From contig JAJXZZ010000031.1 of assembly GCA_021779795.1 (NCBI GenBank), forward strand, positions 1 to 13,196: a stretch of 13,196 nt of DNA, in the 5' to 3' direction. Under the pieces are notes generated by a model that was given only the letters and a program-made list of their open reading frames with translations, ran no database searches and was not told the origin of the DNA. The position numbers and the translations under genes are program-made. Within the stretch, counting starts at the first letter, position 1; each line of letters starts with the position of its first letter. Shown one piece after another: positions 1 to 9,528 of this stretch. Origin of the DNA: Acidobacteriota bacterium (GTDB lineage: Bacteria > Acidobacteriota > Vicinamibacteria > Vicinamibacterales > Fen-181).

Positions 1-23
1 GGCGCCTCGACGCTCTTGGCCCA

Positions 24-43
24 AGCCCTGAGCCCTGAGCCCC
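24..43. repeat. Short tandem heptamer repeat
   Basis: The 7-bp unit AGCCCTG occurs twice in full (24-30, 31-37) and is followed by a partial third copy (38-43). It lies in the spacer left of the kinase gene, just upstream of the predicted -35 box. The repeat is directly visible. No function can be assigned; it could be replication slippage or one edge of a longer intergenic repeat cut by the window. Stop codons fall in and just after it in more than one frame, so any upstream gene reading through bases 1-23 would end here. Confidence 0.6.
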
Positions 44-47
44 CTCC

Positions 48-76
48 TTGACCCGCCCCGGCCACAGCAGTAACCT
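48..76 (+). promoter_or_regulatory. Sigma70-like promoter for the kinase gene
   Basis: A TTGACC hexamer at 48-53 (five of six matches to TTGACA) is separated by exactly 17 bp from TAACCT at 71-76. The second box keeps the three most conserved -10 positions (first T, second A, last T). A start of transcription near 83 would leave a leader of about 30 nt before the ATG at 112, enough for the AGAGGG ribosome site at 98-103. The fit is seen in sequence; use in the cell is inferred. Confidence 0.5.
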
Positions 77-111
77 TCGAGGCTGGCGGCACCCGTCAGA
101 GGGCCAACTCC

Positions 112-2784
<2,673 letters not shown>

Positions 2785-2791
2785 CTCATGG

Positions 2792-2798
2792 AAGGAGG
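2792..2798 (+). promoter_or_regulatory. Strong ribosome binding site
   Basis: AAGGAGG at 2792-2798, continuing into a second AGG, lies 5 nt before the ATG at 2804. It is the best Shine-Dalgarno match in the window and fixes the start of the 105-residue gene. An ATG at 2788 sits upstream of this site, in another frame, and is therefore unlikely to be used. Confidence 0.75.
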
Positions 2799-2803
2799 AG
2801 GCG

Positions 2804-3121
2804 ATGGCAGGGAAATACGACGTCTACGTCATCCAGGATGGCGACGAGTACTACGTCAGGCCCGGCGTGGTCATCGTGGACGGCGGCCCGGGCGGCAAGG
2901 TGAGGGTCCGCAACCTGACCGGCCTTCCGATCGAACTGGAGTTCCCCGCCGCCGTGGCGGCAGCCGGGCGCGTGCCGATCGCCGCGCGCGCCGCTGCGCA
3001 CGTCCCGCTCGCCCCCGGCGCCGACGGCCTCTACGAGTTCGCCGTGGACGTGACGCTTCGCGAGGGCGTGACCAAGCGCGCGCTCGGCCACTCGTGGCCG
3101 AAGATCATCGTGGACCCGTAG
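2804..3121 (+). CDS. Small beta-rich protein of unknown function
   Basis: A 105-residue soluble protein with no signal peptide or membrane segment. I do not recognise a named family. The pattern is alternating short beta strands: YDVYVIQ (5-11), a Gly/Pro turn (27-31), KVRVRN (32-37), LPIELEF (41-47), a proline-spaced strand (57-69), LYEFAVDV (76-83) and a closing IIVDP (101-105). This looks like an immunoglobulin- or cupredoxin-like sandwich. There is no cysteine and only two histidines (H66, H96), so a type I copper site is not present. The gene follows the kinase gene by 19 bp and has a near-consensus ribosome site, so it is probably on the same transcript and well translated. A role as kinase partner or substrate is only a guess from position; it has one Ser and three Thr. 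Confidence 0.75.
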   Translation: MAGKYDVYVIQDGDEYYVRPGVVIVDGGPGGKVRVRNLTGLPIELEFPAAVAAAGRVPIAARAAAHVPLAPGADGLYEFAVDVTLREGVTKRALGHSWPKIIVDP

Positions 3122-3125
3122 GCGG

Positions 3126-3159
3126 GGCGCCGGCGGGCACGGCCCGATCGGGCGGCGCC
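3126..3159. terminator. GC-rich stem-loop after the small gene (possible terminator)
   Basis: GGCGCCG (3126-3132) pairs with CGGCGCC (3153-3159). Inside the loop lies a perfect 12-bp palindrome, GCCCGATCGGGC (3142-3153). It begins 5 bp after the stop of the 105-residue gene and ends just before the predicted -10 box at 3166. There is no T-run, so intrinsic termination is uncertain; the palindrome could instead be an operator for the downstream promoter. Confidence 0.3.
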
Positions 3160-3162
3160 GCG

Positions 3163-3171
3163 TGGTAGCAT
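3163..3171 (+). promoter_or_regulatory. Extended -10 promoter for the PP2C phosphatase gene
   Basis: TGGTAGCAT at 3163-3171 reads as an extended -10 (TGN followed by TAGCAT), about 53 bp before the ATG at 3225. No convincing -35 hexamer is found 16-18 bp upstream, where the palindrome lies instead. Its shape closely matches the TGGTATACT box before lemA, which raises confidence in both. Confidence 0.4.
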
Positions 3172-3224
3172 GAGGGCCGGTTGGCCGCGGCAGCGAGCGG
3201 CCCCCGTCGATCCACGCGTCCCAG

Positions 3225-5792
3225 ATGCTCAGCCGGCCCCGACTGCCTCGCTCGGCCCTCTTTGCGCTCGCCGTCGCGCTGAGCGCCGTGACGGCGCTGG
3301 CGAGCGTGCTGTGGATGATCGCGGCCCGTCCGGCCGGGCCGCCCATCCTCGTCGAGCTGGGCTTCACCAGCACCTACCTGGGGTCCGAGCACGTCCAGCG
3401 GGTGGACAGCGTGTCGGCCGGCAGCCCGGCCGAGCGGGCCGGCCTGAGGCCGGGCGACCGGATCCGGGCCGTGGACGGCGTCGCGATCGCCGACTCCTCG
3501 ACGATCAACGCGCTCTGGAGCCGGTACCGCCCGGGCGGCGCGGTGCGCCTCTCGGTCGTGCGCGGCGGCCGGCCGATCACGCTCACCGGGACGTTCCGGG
3601 AGGCCCCGCCGGTGTCGCCCGCGGCGACGCTGGCCCGGGAGATTCACGACTTCTTTCCGGTGCCGTTCGTGATCGTCGGGCTGGCCGTGCTGTTCCTGCG
3701 GATCGAGGACCCGCACGCCTGGCTGCTGGCGCTCCTGTTCGCGTGCATGGTGCAGACGCCCGGCGTGCCCAACGACTACTCGATCTACGGCCCGCGCCTG
3801 CGCGCGTTCGCGCTGGCCCACTCGTCGGTCTCGATCGGCCTGCTCGGCCCGATCTTCTACTTCTTCTTCACCGTCTTCCCGGCGAGGTCGCCGCTCGACC
3901 GCCGATGGCCCTGGCTGAAATGGCTGCTGATGGCCGGCGGCATCGCCTTCGCCCTTCCGGGCATCGAATCGGGCGGGCTGCGGCTGCCGCCCGGCCTCGC
4001 GGCGCTCGCCGGCGGCGCGCTCTCGGCGAGGATCCCCGTGGCGTTCGTGCTCGGCTGCTTCGTCCTCGGCCTGGTGGCGCTGGCCTCGACGGCCGCCACG
4101 AGCCGGGACGCCGAGGCGCGGCGCAAGATCAGGGTGCTCCTGTGGGGCACGCTCGCGGGCGTGCTGCCGGGCCTCGCGAACCTGGCGCTCGTCAACTTCA
4201 CGACGATGAAGCTGCCGGAAGCCGTGGCGGTGCTCGTGCCGGTCTTCTCGTTCCTGTGGCCGGCCTCGTTCGCGTACGCCGTCGTCCGGCACCGCGTGCT
4301 CGAGATCCCGGTGCTCCTCAGGCGCAGCGCGCGCTATCTCCTCGTGCAGCGGGGGTTCATGCTCGTGGTCTCGGCGGTGAGCATCGGACTCACGCTGCTC
4401 TTCGCCTCCTGGCTCGTGCGCTACGTGCCGACCGTGGGCCGGGCGGCCGGCATCCTGCTCGGCGCCGGGTTCGGCACGGGGCTGCTGTGGGGCGGCGTGA
4501 ACGTCCAGCGGCGGGTGAGCGGGCGGATCGACCGCGCCTTCTTCAGGAGCGCCTACGATGCCCGCGTCATCCTCGAGGACCTGGCCGAACGGGCGGGGAC
4601 GGCCACCGACCGGGCGGCGATTGCGCGCCTGCTGGAGCGCCCTCTCGTCGAGGCCCTGCGCCCGACATGGCTGGCGGCCTACCTCGAGCGGGAGGACGGG
4701 AGCCTGGCGGCGGCCGCGGGCGGTCCGCCCGGCGGCCCGGTGACGCTCGCGCCGGGCGACCCGCTGGTCGCCGCGCTGGTCGAACGCGGCCGGCCCTGGG
4801 ACGGCTCGTCGGCCGCGCTGGAAACGGGCGGGGAGGCCTCTCCGATCGCGTCGCTCGGCGCGGAGTGCCTGGTGCCCATCCTCGGACGCGGACGGCGGCC
4901 GGGAGGCCTGATCGCGCTCGGCCGGCGGCTCTCGGACGAGCCGTATTCGGGCGAGGATCTCCGCCTGCTGGCGTCGGTGGCGGCGCAGACGGCGACCGCC
5001 CTGGAGAACATCCGCCTCGCCGAGGAGATCGCGCGGCGGATGGAGTCGGAGCGGCGCGCGGCCCACGAAATGGAGATCGCCCGCAAGGTGCAGGCCCGGC
5101 TGCTTCCCGAGGCGCCGCCGGCGCTGGCGACGCTCGACTGCGCGGCCTGCTGCGTGCAGGCGCGCGTCGTCGGGGGCGACGCCTACGATTTCATCGACCT
5201 CGGCCCCGGGCGCGTGGGCTTCGTCCTGGCCGACGTGTCCGGCAAGGGGATTCACGCCGCCCTCCTCATGGCCAACCTCCAGGCGCACCTCCGCAGCCAG
5301 TGCGGCATCGCCCCGCTGGACCCGGTTCGGGTCATGTCCGAGGTCAACCGGCTGCTGTTCGGATCCACGGTCACCGAGCACTACGCGACGGTCTTCCTCG
5401 GGGTCTACGACGACGGGGCGAGGCGGCTGCGGTACGTGAACGGCGGCCTCAATCCGCCGGTGCTGCTGCGCGCCGGCGGCCAGACCGACCGCCTGGCGCC
5501 CACCGGGCCGGCCGTCGGCCTGTTCGAGCAGTGGCACGGCGAGGCGGCCGAGGCCGAGATCGCGCCCGGCGACCTGCTCGTCCTGTTCAGCGACGGCGTG
5601 ACCGAGGCGATGCACGGCGACGAGGAGTTCGGCGAGCCCCGGTTCCTCGAAGAACTGGCCGCCTGCGGCGGCCGGCCGGCCGCGGACGTCGTGGCCGCCA
5701 TCGTGGCGAGCGTGCAGGCGTTCAGCGCCGGCACGCAGTACGACGACCTGACGCTGGTGGTGGCCCGGGGCCGCGGGCTCGGGCCCGCGTGA
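3225..5792 (+). CDS. PDZ - multi-TM - GAF - SpoIIE/RsbU-type Ser phosphatase
   Basis: An 855-residue membrane phosphatase of the PPM/PP2C (SpoIIE) class, expected to dephosphorylate Ser/Thr on a regulator such as an anti-anti-sigma factor. Order: TM about 11-33; PDZ domain about 41-125 with GLRPGDRI (73-80); a membrane region of roughly eight helices between about 145 and 425; GAF-like domain about 445-598; coiled linker about 598-628; PP2C domain about 614-850. Metal ligands are present: GGD (650-652), DVSGKG (670-675), SDGVTEA (789-795) and the YDDLT aspartates (840, 841). The PDZ faces the periplasm, so the layout suggests an outside signal relayed to the cytoplasmic phosphatase. The ATG at 3225 has only a weak ribosome site, but the hydrophobic segment starts directly after it and no in-frame start lies upstream. 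Three cysteines (639, 642, 643) sit just before the first metal ligand. No STAS protein or RsbW-type kinase is encoded nearby. Confidence 0.92.
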   Translation: MLSRPRLPRSALFALAVALSAVTALASVLWMIAARPAGPPILVELGFTSTYLGSEHVQRVDSVSAGSPAERAGLRPGDRIRAVDGVAIADSSTINALWSRYRPGGAVRLSVVRGGRPITLTGTFREAPPVSPAATLAREIHDFFPVPFVIVGLAVLFLRIEDPHAWLLALLFACMVQTPGVPNDYSIYGPRLRAFALAHSSVSIGLLGPIFYFFFTVFPARSPLDRRWPWLKWLLMAGGIAFALPGIESGGLRLPPGLAALAGGALSARIPVAFVLGCFVLGLVALASTAATSRDAEARRKIRVLLWGTLAGVLPGLANLALVNFTTMKLPEAVAVLVPVFSFLWPASFAYAVVRHRVLEIPVLLRRSARYLLVQRGFMLVVSAVSIGLTLLFASWLVRYVPTVGRAAGILLGAGFGTGLLWGGVNVQRRVSGRIDRAFFRSAYDARVILEDLAERAGTATDRAAIARLLERPLVEALRPTWLAAYLEREDGSLAAAAGGPPGGPVTLAPGDPLVAALVERGRPWDGSSAALETGGEASPIASLGAECLVPILGRGRRPGGLIALGRRLSDEPYSGEDLRLLASVAAQTATALENIRLAEEIARRMESERRAAHEMEIARKVQARLLPEAPPALATLDCAACCVQARVVGGDAYDFIDLGPGRVGFVLADVSGKGIHAALLMANLQAHLRSQCGIAPLDPVRVMSEVNRLLFGSTVTEHYATVFLGVYDDGARRLRYVNGGLNPPVLLRAGGQTDRLAPTGPAVGLFEQWHGEAAEAEIAPGDLLVLFSDGVTEAMHGDEEFGEPRFLEELAACGGRPAADVVAAIVASVQAFSAGTQYDDLTLVVARGRGLGPA

Positions 5793-5804
5793 CGGGCGCG
5801 CGGG

Positions 5805-5813
5805 TGGTATACT
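5805..5813 (+). promoter_or_regulatory. Extended -10 promoter for lemA-htpX
   Basis: TGGTATACT at 5805-5813 is a TGN extended -10 with TATACT, five of six matches to TATAAT. It lies 12 bp after the phosphatase stop and about 67 bp before the lemA ATG. No good -35 box is seen at 16-18 bp, as is acceptable for extended -10 promoters. Confidence 0.5.
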
Positions 5814-5880
5814 GGCGCCGCTCCTCCATGCCCCCGCGGAGCCGCGTCGCCGGGCCTGTCGTGCTTGCCGAGAGGACCCT

Positions 5881-6447
5881 ATGAGCACCACCCTGATCGT
5901 CCTGATCGTCCCGCTGCTGCTGGTCGTATGGGTCGTCGCGCTCTTCAACCGCCTGGTGGCCCTGCGCAACCAGACCACCAACGGGTGGCGGCAGATCGAC
6001 GTGCAGCTCAAGCGCCGCCACGACCTCATCCCGAACCTGGTGAGCAGCGTGAAGGGCGTGATGGAATTCGAGCGCGACACGCTCACGCAGGTCGTCGAGG
6101 CGCGGGCGAAGGCGACGACGGCCACCGGGCCGGCCGACGCGGCCGTCAAGGAGGGGGCGCTGACCGCGGCGCTGGGCAAGCTGTTCGCGCTGGCCGAGAA
6201 CTACCCGCAGCTGCACGCCAACGAGAACGTGCGGGCGCTGCAGGAGGAGCTGTCGTCCACCGAGAACAAGATCGGCTTCGCCCGGCAGTTCTACAACGAC
6301 ATCGCCACCAGCTTCAACACGGCGCAGCAGCGGTTCCCGGCCAACCTGCTGGCCTCGACCTTCGGCTTCAAGCCGGCGGAACTGTTCGAACTCGCCGACG
6401 CCGCCGAGCGGGCGGTGCCGGGCGTGGACCTGTCGATGAAGAAGTAG
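5881..6447 (+). CDS. lemA: LemA family membrane protein
   Basis: A 188-residue LemA protein: one N-terminal membrane helix (about 4-22), followed by the helical LemA domain. Family hallmarks are visible: FNRLVALRNQT (22-32), then W, IDVQLKRRHDLIPNLV (40-55), a VKG/FERDTL stretch, and the late ENKIGFARQFYND segment with FPANL after it. Length and order are normal for the family. The domain would lie on the far side of the membrane. GAGAGGA ends 4 nt before the ATG, supporting this start. The gene is followed 42 bp later by the M48 protease gene. LemA and HtpX genes recur together across bacteria and are linked to membrane-protein turnover; the exact role of LemA remains unclear. Confidence 0.95.
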   Translation: MSTTLIVLIVPLLLVVWVVALFNRLVALRNQTTNGWRQIDVQLKRRHDLIPNLVSSVKGVMEFERDTLTQVVEARAKATTATGPADAAVKEGALTAALGKLFALAENYPQLHANENVRALQEELSSTENKIGFARQFYNDIATSFNTAQQRFPANLLASTFGFKPAELFELADAAERAVPGVDLSMKK

Positions 6448-6462
6448 GGAGAGCCCTGCAAC

Positions 6463-6478
6463 GCCGGCCCGGGCCGGC
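6463..6478. repeat. Perfect 16-bp palindrome between lemA and htpX
   Basis: GCCGGCCC followed by GGGCCGGC forms a perfect inverted repeat in the 42-bp lemA-htpX gap, able to fold as a 6-bp stem with a 4-nt loop. It ends 11 nt before the htpX ATG, where a ribosome site would be expected and none is evident. It could limit htpX translation or protect the lemA message; both ideas are inference. Confidence 0.5.
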
Positions 6479-6489
6479 CCCCCGTACCC

Positions 6490-7455
6490 ATGAACCTGCT
6501 GCAGCAGCAGGCGCGAAACCGCCGCCGCACCTGGATGGTGATGATCGTCTTCGTCGCCTTCCTGTTCCTTCTCGGCTACGGTTTCGACCTGTACTACCTC
6601 GGCACGTCGTTCCCCGTCGCGGGGCTGCTGGCGCTGGCCGTCGGCGCCGGGGCGGCGGCGGGCGGTTTCTTCGGCGGCGACCGCGCCGTGCTGGCCTCGT
6701 CGCACGCCGTGCCGCTCGACGAGGCGCTCGCGGCCGCGCCGTCTCCCGACGCCCGCCTCCGGCTGACGCAGGTAGACAACGTGGTCGAGGAGATGGCCAT
6801 CGCGGCGGGCCTGCCCAAGCCCCGGGTCTACGTCATCCACGATCCCGATCCGAACGCGTTCGCCACCGGACGCGACCCGGCGCACGCGTCGATTGCCGTC
6901 ACCGAGGGGCTCGTGAACGCGCTGACGCGCGAGGAACTGCAGGGGGTCGTCGCGCACGAGATGAGCCACGTCCGCAACTACGACATCCGCCTGATGACGC
7001 TGGTGGCGGCGCTGGTCGGCGCCATCGTCCTGCTGTCGGACTGGGCGGCGCGCGGTCTCTGGTTCGGCGGCGGGCGGAGGAGCCGTCGCGACCGGGACAG
7101 CGGCAGCCTCGGCGTCATCCTGCTCGTGGCCTGGCTCATCGGGATCGTGCTCGCGCCAATCGTCGGCCAGATGCTGGCGATGCTGGTCTCGCGCCACCGC
7201 GAGTACCTCGCCGACGCGTCGGGCGCCGAGTTGACGCGCAACCCGCTGGCGCTGGCCTCGGCGCTCGGGAAGATCGACGCGGCCGCCGAGCCCACGACGT
7301 CCATCAAGCGGGGAACCGCGAACTTGTGCATCGCCGATCCCCTCGCCCGCAAGGTCGGCCTGCGCGAGGGGACGATCGCCGACCTGTTCGCCTCTCACCC
7401 CCCGATGGCGAAGCGGATCGCCGCCCTGCGCGCCATGGCGTACGCGAAGCCGTAG
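6490..7455 (+). CDS. htpX: HtpX-like M48 family zinc metalloprotease
   Basis: A 321-residue integral membrane protease expected to cleave damaged or misfolded inner-membrane proteins with its active site in the cytoplasm. Two hydrophobic helices lie at about 16-32 and 42-60, and two more at about 168-185 and 207-232. The zinc site is complete: HEMSH (156-160) and the third ligand E238 in REYLADASGAE. The basic, Gly-rich stretch between helices three and four (194-205) is variable in the family. Residues 301-308 (ASHPPMAK) match the common HP-P-R end motif. It follows lemA by 42 bp and is probably cotranscribed. The ATG at 6490 lacks a clear Shine-Dalgarno sequence, but no upstream in-frame start exists and the first helix begins soon after. 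Other M48 subfamilies (Oma1/BepA type) are less likely, given the four TM helices. Confidence 0.93.
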   Translation: MNLLQQQARNRRRTWMVMIVFVAFLFLLGYGFDLYYLGTSFPVAGLLALAVGAGAAAGGFFGGDRAVLASSHAVPLDEALAAAPSPDARLRLTQVDNVVEEMAIAAGLPKPRVYVIHDPDPNAFATGRDPAHASIAVTEGLVNALTREELQGVVAHEMSHVRNYDIRLMTLVAALVGAIVLLSDWAARGLWFGGGRRSRRDRDSGSLGVILLVAWLIGIVLAPIVGQMLAMLVSRHREYLADASGAELTRNPLALASALGKIDAAAEPTTSIKRGTANLCIADPLARKVGLREGTIADLFASHPPMAKRIAALRAMAYAKP

Positions 7456-7458
7456 GCT

Positions 7459-7480
7459 TGCCGCCCGGCGGTTCGCGGCA
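7459..7480. terminator. Stem-loop after htpX (possible terminator)
   Basis: TGCCGC (7459-7464) pairs with GCGGCA (7475-7480) across a 10-nt loop, directly after the htpX stop. There is no T-run, and such short GC stems arise often by chance here. It is a weak candidate for ending the lemA-htpX transcript. Confidence 0.22.
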
Positions 7481-7523
7481 GCGGCGGACCGCTTGGGCCG
7501 GGGGAGCCGTTTCCGGAGACCAC

Positions 7524-9419
7524 ATGATGAAGAGCCCACGTAGAACCGTTCCGAGCGCAGCCCTGCTGGTCACCCTCCTGGCGGCCGCCGGCTGCGGGTC
7601 CGACCAGCCGTCCGCGCCGCCGCCCCGCCTCGTCGTCAACTCCGTGCAGGACCTGGCCGATCCTCCGGCCGGCACGACGACGCTGCGGTCGGCCGTGGCG
7701 CTGGCCCAGCCCGGCGAGACCGTGACGTTCGCGCCCGCGCTGGACGGCCAGACGATCGCCCTCACCATCGTCGGCGAGGCCCATTCGGTGCTGAAGGGCG
7801 AAACCTACTCCGGCATGTCCTACCTGGGCTACCAGGAGCGCGACTACGGGGCGTCGGCGATCTACGCCCGCAAGAACGTGGTCATCGACGCGTCGGCCCT
7901 GCCGCACGGCGTCACCATCCGGTGGGACGGGGGAGACGCGAGCCGGGCGCGGGTGATGGCGGTCTACGGCAACCTGACGCTCAGGAACGTCACGATCTCG
8001 GGCGGCCATTCCTACGCCGAGGCGCTCACCTCGGACACCCAGCCGTACACCCTCGCCCGCGGCGGGGGGCTCGCCGTATGGGGGACGCTCAGGCTCGAAC
8101 ACGCCACCGTGGCCGGCAACCGGTGCACCGGCGACACCGTCGGGAGCCGGGACCGCGGCACCTACGGCGGGGGCATCTACGCGAACGGGCTCGTGCTGAC
8201 CGACAGCATCGTCAGCGGGAACACGGCCGTCGGCTACGGGGCCGCGGGCGGCGGCATTTACTCGGTCGGCGGCGCCGACAACATCGGCGGTGCCGGCAAC
8301 GACACCTCGCTGACGCGCTGCACGGTGAGCGGCAACCGGACGACGGGCCAGCACTCCTACGGCGGCGGCATCTTCACCCTGTCGGGCGGGCCGAGCAACC
8401 TGGCGACGATGACGCTCACCAACTGCACCGTCGCGCGGAACCTGGTCGAGGACAATCCCGACCTCGCCGAATCGGGCCAGTTCTACTACCGGGGCGGCGG
8501 CATCTACATGGGCGGCGGGTCGCTGAGGCTGACGAGCACCACCGTGGCCGAGAACGCCGTCACCGGGCACCCGGCCACCTTCAGCGGCAGCCCGAACATG
8601 GGCGGCGGGGGCGTGGCGGCCACGATCGGCAACGCGCACACCGTCGAGTACGTGTGGCTCCAGAACTCGATCGTCGTGGGGAACACACTCAACGGCGCGG
8701 CGGAGGACTGGTTCACCGGGTCGATCCTCGACTTCGACAGCCAGGGCTACAACCTGGTCGGCGCGGTGGACTTCAGCCGCATCCTCGTGCCCGTGCCCGA
8801 CTGGCTGATGCTCAGCCGGAAGCGGTGGCCGAAGGCCGGGGACCACGACGGCGTGACCATCGCCGAGGCGCTCGACGCGGCCAACGCCGCCACGCAGGCG
8901 TCGGTCGTCTCGGCGGGCCCCGACGCCGGGCAGCCCGCGGTGCTCTGGTACCCGCCGGCCGGCATGGCCGTGGACGCCGTTCCCGCCGCGCCCTGGGCCG
9001 TCACTTACGTCGATGCCGGCTACTCGGGCTTCGCCCTTCCCACCGACGACTTCCTCAACTTCGTGCTGGCCCAGGCGCGGACGGTGTACGGCTCCGTTCT
9101 GGGCAGCGACTTCGGCGCCGGTTTGGGCGACATGACGGGAACCACCTGGTACGGCCCGGCCGAGACCTGGCCGTCCAATCCCCAGAACGCCGGCTGGATC
9201 GCGTTCTGGCGCGACCTGGACGTGGCGATCGGGGGCCGGCTCGGCATGGCCGGCCTCAACGACGACTTCTGGGGGACCTTCACGTCCGGGCCGCTCGGCA
9301 GCCACGTCCAGATCACGGTCAGCCGCAAGACCGCGCAGTTCTCCCTGGTCGGGACCGACCAGGTGAACCACGTGCGCCCGGCTGGAGCGGCCGGCGACAT
9401 CGGGGCGATCGAGCGCTGA
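7524..9419 (+). CDS. Beta-helix lipoprotein with choice-of-anchor Q-like C-terminus
   Basis: A 631-residue predicted lipoprotein. The signal peptide has a basic n-region (R6, R7), a hydrophobic core (11-22) and the lipobox AAGC with C24, so it should be lipid-anchored outside the inner membrane. Residues 36-82 resemble the CSLREA-type lead segment (TLRSAV then GETVTF). About 145-390 is a right-handed parallel beta-helix made of two alternating motifs: strand turns such as LTLRNVTISGG (151-161), LVLTDSIVSGN (223-233) and LRLTSTTVAEN (334-344), and GGGIY-type turns at 180, 215, 242, 280, 324 and 360. The C-terminus TDQ...RPAGAAGDIGAIE (611-630) matches choice-of-anchor Q endings, but about 412-610 is an unrecognised insertion. 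The start is supported by GGAG 5 nt before ATGATG; the second ATG is equally possible. Function is unknown; a surface polysaccharide-binding or adhesive role is inference. Confidence 0.88.
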   Translation: MMKSPRRTVPSAALLVTLLAAAGCGSDQPSAPPPRLVVNSVQDLADPPAGTTTLRSAVALAQPGETVTFAPALDGQTIALTIVGEAHSVLKGETYSGMSYLGYQERDYGASAIYARKNVVIDASALPHGVTIRWDGGDASRARVMAVYGNLTLRNVTISGGHSYAEALTSDTQPYTLARGGGLAVWGTLRLEHATVAGNRCTGDTVGSRDRGTYGGGIYANGLVLTDSIVSGNTAVGYGAAGGGIYSVGGADNIGGAGNDTSLTRCTVSGNRTTGQHSYGGGIFTLSGGPSNLATMTLTNCTVARNLVEDNPDLAESGQFYYRGGGIYMGGGSLRLTSTTVAENAVTGHPATFSGSPNMGGGGVAATIGNAHTVEYVWLQNSIVVGNTLNGAAEDWFTGSILDFDSQGYNLVGAVDFSRILVPVPDWLMLSRKRWPKAGDHDGVTIAEALDAANAATQASVVSAGPDAGQPAVLWYPPAGMAVDAVPAAPWAVTYVDAGYSGFALPTDDFLNFVLAQARTVYGSVLGSDFGAGLGDMTGTTWYGPAETWPSNPQNAGWIAFWRDLDVAIGGRLGMAGLNDDFWGTFTSGPLGSHVQITVSRKTAQFSLVGTDQVNHVRPAGAAGDIGAIER

Positions 9420-9423
9420 ACGG

Positions 9424-9437
9424 GGCGCCAGGGCGCC
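9424..9437. terminator. Small stem-loop after the lipoprotein gene
   Basis: GGCGC (9424-9428) and GCGCC (9433-9437) can pair around the tetraloop CAGG, starting 4 bp after the stop codon. No T-run follows. The position fits a terminator, but the evidence is thin. Confidence 0.22.
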
Positions 9438-9494
9438 GGCCGGGGGAGAGCGCGGAAGGGATCTGGGACAACGTGCGCAACATTCCCTGCAGGA

Positions 9495-9519
9495 CCGTCG
9501 GCGGACGGCCGATACCGTC
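9495..9519 (+). promoter_or_regulatory. Competing hairpins in the leader of the PAS gene
   Basis: CCGTC (9495-9499), GACGG (9504-9508) and a second CCGTC (9515-9519) lie in a row. The middle element can pair with either flank, so two mutually exclusive hairpins are possible; the second ends 9 nt before the ATG at 9529. The repeat order is seen directly. A switching role is speculative, since 5-bp GC stems are common in this DNA. Confidence 0.25.
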
Positions 9520-9528
9520 TTGCAGAGG

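Noticed and set aside
2804..3121. The small protein as a copper-binding cupredoxin
   Set aside because: It has no cysteine, no suitable Met/His set and no export signal, so only the fold resemblance is kept.
3105..6179. A 1024-codon open frame on the minus strand opposite the phosphatase and lemA genes
   Set aside because: The translation is Arg/Ala/Gly/His-rich low-complexity text with no domain, and the opposite strand has two clear gene families. Long antisense frames are expected at this G+C content.
5865..7523. A long plus-strand extension of the lipoprotein frame through lemA and htpX
   Set aside because: This is an open shadow frame. The lipoprotein signal peptide begins at the ATG at 7524, with its own ribosome site.
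5722..7539. A 605-codon minus-strand open frame opposite lemA and htpX
   Set aside because: Both plus-strand genes are textbook families with intact motifs; the antisense product has none.
7930..8720. DNA-level tandem repeat in the lipoprotein gene
   Set aside because: The GGCGGCGGCAT-like recurrences are codons for GGGIY turns of the beta-helix. They are irregularly spaced and diverged, so they reflect protein repeats and not a DNA repeat array.
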